Positions 1-6,607 of a DNA stretch of 14,624 nt are shown in pieces. Each line of letters opens with the position of its first letter. Position 1 is the stretch's first letter. A model generated the notes under the pieces. That model searched no databases, was not told the DNA's origin, and saw nothing but the letters and a program-made list of their open reading frames with translations. Origin of the DNA: Ileibacterium sp. (GTDB taxonomy: Bacteria > Bacillota_I > Bacilli_A > Erysipelotrichales > Erysipelotrichaceae); the NCBI GenBank assembly GCA_021443945.1, contig JABUSF010000005.1, positions 143,418-158,041 of the forward strand, given 5' to 3'. Both the position numbers and the translations under genes were made by a program.

Positions 1-714
1 ATTGCTGCCAAGGATCTGTTTCTGGTCAACCGTCAGAAGGGCAGCCTCTGGGGATGGAAAAAGGAATTTGTATCCAGCCCCAGACTGGATGATCTGCAGT
101 GTGCATTCATCTCGTTAAAAGGATTCATGGATGCCTCAGACAACGGCGCCGTGAATGTGTACTGCTGTTTCGACAATGAAGAAGTTGGATCCAACACCAA
201 GCAGGGAGCTATGTCTACATTCCTGAAAGACACCCTGAAACGGATCAACAGCGCCCTGGGCAAAACGGCGGATGAATATTATCAGGCGGTGGCGAAATCC
301 TTCCTTGTCAGCTGTGACAATGCCCATGCCGTTCATCCAAACCATCCGGAAAAAACAGATGAGGTCAACCGTTCCTTCATGAACAAGGGACTGGTCATTA
401 AAGAAAGTGCCAACCAGAAATATACGACAGATGCGTTCTCCAGGGCTCTGTTTACAGAAATCTGCAGACAGGCTCAGGCACCTGTGCAGACATTTGCCAA
501 CCGTTCTGATTCTGTGGGCGGCAGCACTCTTGGAAATCTGTCCAACACTCAGGTATCTGTTCATGCCGTGGATATGGGGCTGCCTCAGCTGGCGATGCAT
601 TCTTCCTATGAAACAGCCGGCAGCAAAGATACACTCTATGCCTATCAGGCACTGAAACAGTTCTTCAGTACAATGGTTTCCATTGAAGGATCTGATCAGG
701 TTTCCTTTTCATGA
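1..714 (+). CDS. M18 family aminopeptidase, 3' part (5' end outside window)
   Basis: The reading frame is open from base 1, so the gene starts upstream; 237 C-terminal residues are present, roughly the last half of a family M18 (aspartyl aminopeptidase-like) metallopeptidase. These enzymes remove N-terminal residues from peptides in the cytoplasm, using two zinc ions in a dodecameric shell. Family landmarks visible here are SPRLDDL (about residues 26-32), the catalytic base and metal-ligand glutamates in DNEEVGS (58-64), the metal-binding aspartate region DNAHAVHPN (106-114), DSVGGSTLG (about 170-178) and the last metal-ligand histidine in MHSSYETAG (about 199-207). The stop codon overlaps the start of the next gene (ATGA, 711-714), which implies translational coupling. 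The family call is firm. The substrate preference, acidic or broad, cannot be told from this part. Confidence 0.93.
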   Translation: MAAKDLFLVNRQKGSLWGWKKEFVSSPRLDDLQCAFISLKGFMDASDNGAVNVYCCFDNEEVGSNTKQGAMSTFLKDTLKRINSALGKTADEYYQAVAKSFLVSCDNAHAVHPNHPEKTDEVNRSFMNKGLVIKESANQKYTTDAFSRALFTEICRQAQAPVQTFANRSDSVGGSTLGNLSNTQVSVHAVDMGLPQLAMHSSYETAGSKDTLYAYQALKQFFSTMVSIEGSDQVSFS

Positions 715-1334
715 GTCAGGACGCCAAGTATCCATGGCTGAGCATCCAGCTGCCTGAAATGAATGCCTGGCAGACAAAGGAAGCGGACAAGTATCTACAG
801 TCCATTAATAATAAGAAGGACTGGATAAATATATATAAGGAGATCAGCGCACAGACAGCTCTGGAACAGATTCAAAGTTCCAGCCAGTCGGCATCAATTT
901 TGAAAAAGCCCCTGGACCGATGGCCGTCATTGAAGATCTGGAAGGAGCAGGCCAAAAAGACAAATGCGTCTTCCATGGAGAGATTCCGAATTGCGGGTAT
1001 GGTCAGTGTGATGAGCGGAACCCTGGTTTCGTTTTTCCTGGGAGCCATTCTGTACAAAACCTATGTGATTGGATTTTCCATGGATGCTCTGGTCGCAGCT
1101 GCTGCAGCAGCCTTTCTGCTGCGCAACCTGCAGATTCAGTACAAAATAGCCGGTGCTTACGGGATGGGAAACTACTGGCTTGTCTTATGGATTCTGGCAG
1201 GATTGCTCTGCGGTCTTCTGAAGATGATCCTTCCACCAGCTTTCGACGGGTCGCTGGTTGTTTTGTGTGCAGCTTATTTTGTTGCCAAAAAAAATCTTGT
1301 CAAAGTGCAGGAGAATATTTTAAAGGCGGCCTGA
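711..1334 (+). CDS. Unrecognised four-helix membrane protein
   Basis: This gene encodes 207 residues that I do not recognise as a named family. About 93 N-terminal residues are polar and probably cytoplasmic, with many Lys, Gln and Ser. Four hydrophobic segments follow at about 95-115, 120-138 (with a run of alanines), 154-173 and 180-193, and the protein ends in a short basic tail (KKNLVKVQENILKAA). There is no signal peptide and no catalytic motif that I can see. The start codon overlaps the aminopeptidase stop by 4 nt, so the two are almost surely co-translated. The stop codon lies in the loop of the terminator hairpin, so this is the last gene of the unit. The function is unknown, and a link to peptide turnover is only suggested by position. 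Confidence 0.8.
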   Translation: MSQDAKYPWLSIQLPEMNAWQTKEADKYLQSINNKKDWINIYKEISAQTALEQIQSSSQSASILKKPLDRWPSLKIWKEQAKKTNASSMERFRIAGMVSVMSGTLVSFFLGAILYKTYVIGFSMDALVAAAAAAFLLRNLQIQYKIAGAYGMGNYWLVLWILAGLLCGLLKMILPPAFDGSLVVLCAAYFVAKKNLVKVQENILKAA

Positions 1335-1348
1335 AGCCGCCTTTTTTA
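1322..1348 (+). terminator. Rho-independent terminator of the aminopeptidase/membrane protein unit
   Basis: A perfect 9-bp stem pairs AAAGGCGGC (1322-1330) with GCCGCCTTT (1336-1344) around a 5-nt loop and runs into six T residues (1342-1347). The left arm lies inside the 3' end of the membrane protein gene. It separates that unit from the ribosomal operon. Confidence 0.93.
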
Positions 1349-1510
1349 AGTTTCACTACGTCTTTTGGGAAACTGACGCAGGATTTTATGTAAGAATACA
1401 TGAATTTTTCAGGTAAATTGTTTCAAAGATGGGGAATTGTATTTCTAATCCGAAATGTTGAAAAACCCGATGAATAAAGGAAAAACATTGAAATTCTTAG
1501 GATATTTCAG
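1349..1510. other. AT-rich gene-free stretch upstream of the S10 promoter
   Basis: No coding frame with a ribosome binding site is seen on either strand between the terminator and the promoter. The sequence is AT-rich with several A and T tracts, which could act as UP-element contacts for the alpha subunit C-terminal domain. I see no clear operator or inverted repeat in it. Confidence 0.5.
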
Positions 1511-1539
1511 TTGTCATTGACGTCTGAGTTTGCTAATAT
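1511..1539 (+). promoter_or_regulatory. Main promoter of the S10-spc operon (extended -10, housekeeping sigma type)
   Basis: The -35 box TTGTCA (1511-1516) is separated by exactly 17 nt from the -10 box TAATAT (1534-1539). The -10 box is preceded by TG plus one base (1531-1533), giving an extended -10. Transcription would start near 1545-1547. A second TTGACG (1517-1522) is a better -35 by sequence but lies only 11 nt from the -10 box. This is the only convincing promoter before rpsJ, and it would drive the whole operon to adk. Confidence 0.82.
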
Positions 1540-1545
1540 ACTTCA

Positions 1546-1642
1546 GCACTGCGATGAAGTGCGAGGTTGCTGACCCACTGAAACACGTTGTCATGGAAGG
1601 GGTCAGGTAATTCGCATGGAGCATGTTTATCTAGAATAAACG
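1546..1642 (+). promoter_or_regulatory. Structured 5' leader of rpsJ, candidate ribosomal protein autoregulatory element
   Basis: The predicted transcript leader is about 110 nt long. Its core is a two-part stem: TGCGA (1560-1564) pairs with TCGCA (1612-1616), then an internal loop, then CTGACCC (1570-1576) pairs with GGGTCAG (1600-1606), capped by a 23-nt loop. An alternative 5' hairpin, GCACT (1546-1550) with AGTGC (1558-1562), shares bases 1560-1562 with the main stem, so the two are mutually exclusive. A further 6-bp hairpin, GTTTAT (1625-1630) with ATAAAC (1636-1641), ends two bases before the rpsJ Shine-Dalgarno site. S10 operons of other bacteria are controlled by L4 binding to the leader. 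That this one is controlled in the same way is inference. Confidence 0.6.
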
Positions 1643-1654
1643 AAAGGAGTAACC

Positions 1655-1966
1655 ATGGCAAAAAATACAATGAGAATTCGCTTAAAAGCGTATGAGCACC
1701 GCATCCTGGATGAGAGTGCCAAAAAAATCGTAGAAGCTGCTCAGAAACATGGGGCTAAAAAAGTCGTTGGACCTGTGCCTCTGCCAACAGAAAAGCAGAT
1801 CGTAACCATTCTGCGTGCTGTTCACAAGTACAAAGATTCCCGTGAACAGTTCGAAATCCGTACGCATAAGCGTTTGATTGAGATTGTTGCACCGAATAAG
1901 GAAACAATTGATGCTCTGCAGAGATTGGAACTTCCAAGTGGTGTTGACATCGAGATTAAACTTTAA
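1655..1966 (+). CDS. rpsJ: 30S ribosomal protein S10
   Basis: S10 is a 30S head protein and, as NusE, also joins the NusB antitermination complex. The 103-residue product has the normal length for the family and the typical start (IRLKAYEHRILDESA, residues 8-22), the central VVGPVPLPT block (about 37-45) and the THKRLIEI motif (about 69-76). The start at 1655 is fixed by AAAGGAG (1643-1649) 5 nt upstream. It is the first gene of the operon, directly after the structured leader. The stop codon shares its last base with an ATG that is not the rplC start. Confidence 0.97.
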   Translation: MAKNTMRIRLKAYEHRILDESAKKIVEAAQKHGAKKVVGPVPLPTEKQIVTILRAVHKYKDSREQFEIRTHKRLIEIVAPNKETIDALQRLELPSGVDIEIKL

Positions 1967-1967
1967 T

Positions 1968-1974
1968 GGAGGTG
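1968..1974 (+). promoter_or_regulatory. Shine-Dalgarno site that decides the rplC start
   Basis: GGAGGTG lies 6-8 nt before the ATG at 1981, whose product begins MKGLLGRKLGMTQ, the usual L3 start. An in-frame ATG at 1966 is inside or upstream of this site and would add five residues (MEVSK). It has no ribosome binding site at proper distance, so 1981 is the start. Confidence 0.9.
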
Positions 1975-1980
1975 TCAAAA

Positions 1981-2670
1981 ATGAAAGGACTATTAGGAAG
2001 AAAGTTAGGAATGACTCAGGTCTTCACAGAAGATGGCCTGCTGATTCCCGTAACTGTGATCGAAGCCACTCCAAACGTGGTTCTGCAGAAGAAAACAGTT
2101 GATACTGATGGCTACAATGCAGTACAGCTCGGTTTTGAAGATGTTAAAGAAAAGAACTCCACAAAACCTGAAATCGGTCATGCAAAGAAAGCCGGAACCG
2201 CTCCAAAACGTTTTGTCCGCGAAGTTCGTGACTGCGAACTGGATGTAAACGTCGGCGATCTGGTAAGTGTTGATATCTTCGCACCTGGTGAACAGGTAGA
2301 CGTTATCGGTACTTCCAAAGGTAAAGGTTACATGGGTACCATTTACCGCAACAATGCACACCAGGGACCAAAATCTCACGGTGGATCCAAAAACATCCGT
2401 CACATTGGTTCTCTGGCTACAAACGGTATTACATCCCGTCAGGGAAGAATCATGAAAGGAACAGTCATGGCTGGTCATGAAGGTGCAAAACGCACTACAA
2501 ATCCTAACCTGACTGTTATTAAAGTAGATAAGGAAAATAACTACGTTCTGGTTAAAGGAAATGTTCCTGGACCTAAAAAAGGAATGGTTATGATCCGCAC
2601 TGCTAAGACTTCTAAAGGAAACAAAGCACCTGTTACTTTAGTTGATTACAGCAAGGAGGCTGGTGAATAA
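1981..2670 (+). CDS. rplC: 50S ribosomal protein L3
   Basis: L3 is an early assembly protein of the 50S subunit whose central loop reaches towards the peptidyl transferase centre. The product is 229 residues long, slightly above the usual 205-215. The N-terminal barrel (GRKLGMTQVF, 6-15) and the C-terminal block (VLVKGNVPGPKKGMV, about 189-203) are standard. The middle is unusual. After SKGKGYMGT (112-120) and GPKSHGG (129-135) the loop reads HIGSLATNGITSRQGRIMKG (141-160) and TNPNLTV (173-179), where I would expect a proline-containing GS.G...RV.KG stretch and a TVQNL-type motif. Reading frame and neighbours are intact, so this looks like a lineage feature and not decay. The stop overlaps the rplD start by one base. 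Confidence 0.95.
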   Translation: MKGLLGRKLGMTQVFTEDGLLIPVTVIEATPNVVLQKKTVDTDGYNAVQLGFEDVKEKNSTKPEIGHAKKAGTAPKRFVREVRDCELDVNVGDLVSVDIFAPGEQVDVIGTSKGKGYMGTIYRNNAHQGPKSHGGSKNIRHIGSLATNGITSRQGRIMKGTVMAGHEGAKRTTNPNLTVIKVDKENNYVLVKGNVPGPKKGMVMIRTAKTSKGNKAPVTLVDYSKEAGE

Positions 2671-3299
2671 TGGCTACCATCGACGTAATTAACCAGAAGG
2701 GTGAAGTTGTAGGTCAGTACGATCTGAACGACTCCATCTTCGGCATCGAACCTCATAAAGATGCTATTTACGAAGCAGTAAAAATGCAGAACGCCAGCAA
2801 GCGTCAGGGAACTGCCGCTGTTAAGAGACGTTCTGATGTATCTGGCGGTGGACGTAAACCTTACCGTCAGAAAGGTACAGGCCGTGCCCGTCAGGGTTCC
2901 ATCCGTGCAGCTCAGTACCGCGGCGGTGGAATTGTATTCGGTCCAAACCCAAGAGACTACTCTTACAAAATCAATAAAAAAGTTCGCCGTCTGGCTCTGA
3001 AATCTGCTCTTTCCAGCAAAGTTCAGGACAGCGAACTGGCAGTGATGAACGCTGTTGTTATTGAAGAACCAAAAACAAAAGAATTTGCAGCAATCCTGGA
3101 AGCAATCAATGCTCCAGCAAAAACACTGTTCGTTCTTGGAACTGACGAAGTTGCTGAAAATATCGTTCTGGCAGGAAGAAACATTGCCACTCTGTCCATG
3201 ATGGATTCCAGAGGCATTAACGTTTACGATCTGCTGAACGCCAACAAAGTCGTTCTGACAGAAGCTGCAGTGAAAGAAATCGAGGAGGCTTTAGCATAA
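2670..3299 (+). CDS. rplD: 50S ribosomal protein L4
   Basis: L4 (209 residues) binds 23S rRNA early in assembly, and its long loop lines the exit tunnel. In many bacteria it also represses its own operon by binding the S10 leader, so it is the natural candidate regulator of the leader at 1546-1642. The tunnel loop is clear: GGGRKPYRQKGTGRARQGS (residues 59-77) followed by RGGGIVFGPNPRDYSYK. The loop has Tyr where many bacteria have Trp (KPW), a position near the macrolide-sensitive segment. AAGGAGG (2653-2659) lies inside the end of rplC, and start and stop codons overlap at 2670 and 3299, so translation is coupled with both neighbours. Confidence 0.96.
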   Translation: MATIDVINQKGEVVGQYDLNDSIFGIEPHKDAIYEAVKMQNASKRQGTAAVKRRSDVSGGGRKPYRQKGTGRARQGSIRAAQYRGGGIVFGPNPRDYSYKINKKVRRLALKSALSSKVQDSELAVMNAVVIEEPKTKEFAAILEAINAPAKTLFVLGTDEVAENIVLAGRNIATLSMMDSRGINVYDLLNANKVVLTEAAVKEIEEALA

Positions 3300-3589
3300 T
3301 GAAAGACTACAGAGACATTATCCTGCGCCCCGTTATCACTGAAAAAACTATGCAGCTGCAGGGCAACAACAATGCTTACACTTTCGAAGTTGTTAAAAAT
3401 ACAAATAAAGTAGAAGTTGCCAAAGCCATCGAAAATCTGTTCGGTGTAAAAGTTGAGAAAGTTAATATTTCCAACACAAAAGCTAAGAAAAAACGTGTCG
3501 GCAGACACTACGGCGTAGTTAATGGCTACAAGAAAGCCATTGTTACATTAAAAGACGGTCAGTCCATTGACCTCTTTGGCGAAGAATAA
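3299..3589 (+). CDS. rplW: 50S ribosomal protein L23
   Basis: L23 sits at the exit of the peptide tunnel and is the docking point for trigger factor and signal recognition particle. The 96-residue product has the usual length and opens with the family pattern YRDIILRPVITEKTM (3-17). The block NTNKVEVAKAIENLFGVKV (35-53) and the basic KAKKKRVGRHYG stretch (61-72) follow. The start overlaps the rplD stop by one base, and GAGGA at 3281-3287 serves as ribosome binding site. The longest gap inside the operon, 64 nt, follows this gene. Confidence 0.95.
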   Translation: MKDYRDIILRPVITEKTMQLQGNNNAYTFEVVKNTNKVEVAKAIENLFGVKVEKVNISNTKAKKKRVGRHYGVVNGYKKAIVTLKDGQSIDLFGEE

Positions 3590-3596
3590 TCGCTGC

Positions 3597-3621
3597 TCAG
3601 GGAGAAGACGCTATTTCCTGA
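3597..3621 (+). other. Weak hairpin in the rplW-rplB gap
   Basis: TCAGGGAG (3597-3604) can pair with TTTCCTGA (3614-3621), two of the eight pairs being G-T wobbles, with a 9-nt loop. There is no T tract, so it is not a terminator. It could mark an RNA processing site or be chance. Confidence 0.3.
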
Positions 3622-3653
3622 ATAAACATCGCGTACAGGAGGAAGAATAGTTT

Positions 3654-4487
3654 ATGCCAATCAAGAAGTATAAACCTATAACACCCGGCCGCCGCGGCAT
3701 GTCAACGCTGACTAACGAAGAGCTCACTAAAAAGGCTCCGGAAAGATCACTGACTGCCCCTTTGAAATCCAAAGGCGGACGTAACAACACAGGACGTATT
3801 ACCACTCGTCATAAAGGCGGCGGACATAAACGTACCTACAGAATTATTGATTTCAAAAGAAATAAAGACAACATCCCAGCTGTTGTAAAAGCAATCGAGT
3901 ACGATCCAAACCGTACTTGCAACATTGCTCTGGTTGCTTATGCAGATGGTGAAAAACGCTACATTCTGGCTCCAAAAGGCCTGAAAGCCGGCGACAAAGT
4001 CATCTCTGGTGACGAAACAGATATCCGTACAGGAAATGCCTGCATGCTGAAAAACATGCCTGAAGGTACAATCGTACACAATATCGAACTGAAACCTGGC
4101 AAAGGCGGACAGATGGCTCGTGCAGCTGGTGCTTCCGCTCAGATTCTGGGTATTGAAGACAAATATGTAACTCTGCGTCTTACTTCCGGTGAAGTAAGAA
4201 AAGTTCTCGGAACTTGCCGCGCAACTGTTGGTACTGTCGGAAATGAAGACCACAACCTGGTTAACATTGGTAAAGCCGGCCGTTCCAGATGGATGGGTAT
4301 CCGTCCAACTGTTCGTGGATCTGTTATGAACCCAAATGATCACCCACATGGTGGTGGTGAAGGACGTACACCAATCGGTCGTAAGTCTCCAATGACTCCA
4401 TGGGGCAAGAAAGCACTTGGTGTTAAGACCCGCAACAAGAAGAAAGCCAGCAGCAAGCTGATTGTTCGTTCTCGTAACGGCAAATAG
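3654..4487 (+). CDS. rplB: 50S ribosomal protein L2
   Basis: L2 is needed for subunit joining and for peptidyl transferase activity. It is one of the most conserved ribosomal proteins. The 277-residue product matches the family length. The N-terminal RNA-binding part shows GGRNNTGRITTRHKGGGHK (about 41-59). The C-terminal active-centre loop reads NPNDHPHGGGEGRTPIGRK (about 225-243) and includes the conserved histidine needed for function. AGGAGG (3637-3642) lies 11 nt before the ATG, a slightly long spacing. The gene ends with TAG, and rpsS follows after 17 nt. Confidence 0.97.
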   Translation: MPIKKYKPITPGRRGMSTLTNEELTKKAPERSLTAPLKSKGGRNNTGRITTRHKGGGHKRTYRIIDFKRNKDNIPAVVKAIEYDPNRTCNIALVAYADGEKRYILAPKGLKAGDKVISGDETDIRTGNACMLKNMPEGTIVHNIELKPGKGGQMARAAGASAQILGIEDKYVTLRLTSGEVRKVLGTCRATVGTVGNEDHNLVNIGKAGRSRWMGIRPTVRGSVMNPNDHPHGGGEGRTPIGRKSPMTPWGKKALGVKTRNKKKASSKLIVRSRNGK

Positions 4488-4504
4488 TAAAGGAGAGAGT
4501 TGAA

Positions 4505-4783
4505 ATGAGTCGTAGTTTGAAAAAAGGGCCATTTTGCGATGACCACTTAATGAAAAAAGTTCAGGCTTTGAACGCTGCCAACAAAAAAGAAGTGATCAAA
4601 ACCTGGAGCCGCCGTTCAACAATCTTCCCAGATTTCGTTGAACACACATTTGCCGTATACAACGGTAAAGAACACGTACCTGTATATGTGACTGAAGATA
4701 TGGTTGGTCACAAACTGGGTGAGTTCGCTCCAACCCGTAAATACACAGGTCACGCTGCTGATGACAAGAAAGGCAGAAAGTAG
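4505..4783 (+). CDS. rpsS: 30S ribosomal protein S19
   Basis: S19 sits in the 30S head and contacts the A-site side together with S13. The 92-residue product begins with the near-universal MSRSLKKGPFCDDHLMKKV (1-19), followed by KTWSRRSTIFPDFV (33-46), TFAVYNGKEHVPVYVTEDMV (48-67) and the terminal GHKLGEFAPTRKYTGH (68-83). AAAGGAGAG (4489-4497) is the ribosome binding site. Its partner S13 (rpsM) is not found in this window, unlike in most Firmicutes clusters. Confidence 0.97.
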   Translation: MSRSLKKGPFCDDHLMKKVQALNAANKKEVIKTWSRRSTIFPDFVEHTFAVYNGKEHVPVYVTEDMVGHKLGEFAPTRKYTGHAADDKKGRK

Positions 4784-4792
4784 GAGGTAAGC

Positions 4793-5128
4793 ATGGAAGC
4801 AAGAGCAACTGCTAAAACACTTCGCATTCAGCCTCGTAAAGCCAGACTTGTTCTGAACTTAATCCGCGGCAAAGACGTTGAGGAAGCTGCAGCAATCTGC
4901 AAATTCCTTCCTAACAAAGGCGGAGAAATGGTTGGCGCTGTATTAAAAAGCGCTGTTGCAAACGCAGTAAACAACCATGACATGGACGAAGAAAAGCTCT
5001 ACGTCAAAGAATGCTATGCCAATGAAGGCATCACAATGAAGCGCTTTATGCCAAGGGCTAAAGGAAGTGCCAGCCCGATTCATAAACGTACCAGCCACAT
5101 CACAGTCGTAGTGGCTGAAAAAGAATAG
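4793..5128 (+). CDS. rplV: 50S ribosomal protein L22
   Basis: L22 binds all six 23S rRNA domains, and its beta hairpin lines the exit tunnel near the macrolide site. The product is 111 residues, normal for the family. It opens with ARATAKTLRIQPRKARLVLN (3-22), and the tunnel hairpin falls around residues 78-97 (GITMKRFMPRAKGSASPIHK). The Shine-Dalgarno AGGAGGT (4782-4788) overlaps the rpsS stop codon. No resistance-type insertion or deletion is apparent in the hairpin. Confidence 0.96.
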   Translation: MEARATAKTLRIQPRKARLVLNLIRGKDVEEAAAICKFLPNKGGEMVGAVLKSAVANAVNNHDMDEEKLYVKECYANEGITMKRFMPRAKGSASPIHKRTSHITVVVAEKE

Positions 5129-5138
5129 GAGGATCCCC

Positions 5139-5972
5139 ATGGGTCAGAAAGTTAGCCCTATTGGAATGCGTACAGGAATCATCCGTGACTGGCAGTCCAG
5201 ATGGTATGCAGACGATAAAGAATTTTCTAAAATGCTGATGGAAGACGTGAAAATCCGTGAGTTTATCGAAAACTACTACGATAAGCTTGCTAAAAATGCA
5301 GCTGACAAAAGAAAAGCGGATTCTCAGATTTCCAGAATTGAAATTGAACGTACTCAGAACAAGATGACTGTTATCATCCGTACAGCACATCCTGGTGTTG
5401 TAATCGGTCAGGAAGGAAAGTCCATCGAAGGTCTGAAAGAAGCTCTGCAGAAAATGACAAAAGTTAAAAACCTGCAGATCAACGTTGTTGAAGTAGCCAA
5501 CCCTAACCTGGATGCCAGACTGGTTGCCAGATGGATTGCCAACGAACTGGAAGGACGTAAATCTTTCCGCGCTACTCAGAAAAAAGCAATTCAGAACACT
5601 ATGCGTGCTGGTGCTAAAGGTATTAAAACTGCAGTATCCGGACGTCTGGGTGGAGCTGATATCGCTCGTACAGAAGGTTATTCCGAAGGAATCGTACCTC
5701 TGCACACACTGCGTTCCGACATTGACTATGCAATCGAAGAAGCAGCTACTACATACGGCCGTCTCGGTGTAAAAGTTTGGATCTGCCGCGGAGAAGTTCT
5801 CCCAGGTGAAATGGTTCAGGAACCTGAAGCACCAAAACAGAGACGTCCACGTCCAGCTCGCCGCAACAACCGCGGTGGACAGGACCGCAGACAGGGTCAG
5901 AGAGGCAGAGGCGGCAGAAATGCTCAGTCTGCTCCTAGAGAAAACGCCCCTGCTAAAGGAGGAAACGAATAA
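5139..5972 (+). CDS. rpsC: 30S ribosomal protein S3 with long basic C-terminal tail
   Basis: S3 lies at the mRNA entry channel and contributes to mRNA unwinding. Residues 1-222 are a standard S3: GQKVSPIGMRTGIIRDW (2-18), a type II KH domain with its GxxG loop as GQEG (90-93), and the C-terminal domain with GRLGGADIARTE (168-179) and VKVWICRGEV (211-220). The total length of 277 is well above the usual 215-235. The excess is a low-complexity tail from about 227, rich in Arg, Gly, Gln and Pro, with an RGRGGR motif near 255-260. It is likely disordered and RNA-binding. The codon style of the tail matches the rest of the gene, so it belongs to the gene. The stop overlaps the rplP start by one base. 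Confidence 0.96.
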   Translation: MGQKVSPIGMRTGIIRDWQSRWYADDKEFSKMLMEDVKIREFIENYYDKLAKNAADKRKADSQISRIEIERTQNKMTVIIRTAHPGVVIGQEGKSIEGLKEALQKMTKVKNLQINVVEVANPNLDARLVARWIANELEGRKSFRATQKKAIQNTMRAGAKGIKTAVSGRLGGADIARTEGYSEGIVPLHTLRSDIDYAIEEAATTYGRLGVKVWICRGEVLPGEMVQEPEAPKQRRPRPARRNNRGGQDRRQGQRGRGGRNAQSAPRENAPAKGGNE

Positions 5973-6388
5973 TGTTGATGCCAAAGCGTACCAAATACCG
6001 TCGTCCTCACCGTCTTTCCTATGAAGGAAGAGCTAAAGCAGGACGCAACGTGGATTTTGGTGAATACGGTCTCGTAGCAGAAACCGGTAACTATATTTCC
6101 AACCGCCAGATTGAGGCTGCCCGTATTGCTATGACACGTTACATGAAACGTGGTGGTAAAGTATGGATCCGCATCTTCCCGCACCTGGCTCGTACTAAAA
6201 AACCTCTTGAAGTACGTATGGGTTCTGGTAAAGGTGCTCCAGAAGGATGGGTTGCAGTTGTTAAACCAGGACGCGTAATGTTCGAAATCGCTGGTGTACC
6301 TGAAGAAGTTGCACGCGAAGCATTCCGTCTTGCAAGTCACAAACTGCCAGTTAAAACCCGTTTCGTAAAGAAAGGAGAAGTTGAATAA
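5972..6388 (+). CDS. rplP: 50S ribosomal protein L16
   Basis: L16 organises the A-site region of the 50S subunit. The 138-residue product starts MLMPKRTKYRRPHR, matching other Firmicutes, so the first of two nearby ATG codons (5972, overlapping the rpsC stop) is preferred over 5978. The conserved core ISNRQIEAARIAMTRYMKRG (about 46-65) and RMGSGKGAPEGWVAVVKPGR (about 82-101) are intact. AAAGGAGG (5956-5963) lies inside the end of rpsC, so the two are translationally coupled. Confidence 0.96.
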   Translation: MLMPKRTKYRRPHRLSYEGRAKAGRNVDFGEYGLVAETGNYISNRQIEAARIAMTRYMKRGGKVWIRIFPHLARTKKPLEVRMGSGKGAPEGWVAVVKPGRVMFEIAGVPEEVAREAFRLASHKLPVKTRFVKKGEVE

Positions 6389-6390
6389 GC

Positions 6391-6594
6391 ATGAAAGCTA
6401 ATGAACTTAGACAAATGTCCGATGCTGAACTTCTGCAGGAGATTAACGTTCTGAAAGACGAATTATTCAACCTCCGTTTCCAGCAGGCTACAGGTTCTCT
6501 TGAAAACACAGCTCGTATGAAGACTGTTAAGAAAACTATTGCCCGCATCAAGACTATTCTCACTGAAAGAGAAAACGCACAGGCTGCTCAGTAA
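6391..6594 (+). CDS. rpmC: 50S ribosomal protein L29
   Basis: L29 is a small two-helix protein at the tunnel exit next to L23 and helps form the chaperone docking site. The 67-residue product has the family pattern: MKANELRQMSDAEL at the start, the LFNLRFQQATG motif (26-36), and the second helix with TVKKTIARIKTIL (45-57). AAAGGAG (6368-6374) lies within the end of rplP. Start and stop of the two genes are only 2 nt apart. Confidence 0.95.
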   Translation: MKANELRQMSDAELLQEINVLKDELFNLRFQQATGSLENTARMKTVKKTIARIKTILTERENAQAAQ

Positions 6595-6607
6595 AGGAGA
6601 CATCGGC

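Noticed and set aside
1517..1522. TTGACG as the -35 box of the S10 promoter
   Set aside because: It is only 11 nt from the -10 box. TTGTCA at 1511-1516 has the ideal 17-nt spacing.
1966..1980. ATG at 1966 as the rplC start
   Set aside because: It lies before the Shine-Dalgarno site that serves the ATG at 1981, and the extra residues are not part of L3.
5100..5984. 294-codon open frame on the minus strand across rpsC
   Set aside because: It is a mirror of the codon bias of rpsC; the product is low-complexity, rich in Ser, Phe and Cys, with no family resemblance. The same holds for the minus-strand frame at 3747-4532 over rplB.
6539..6607. Upstream ATG in the rpsQ frame
   Set aside because: It overlaps rpmC out of frame and has no suitable ribosome binding site. 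6608 gives the normal S17 N-terminus.
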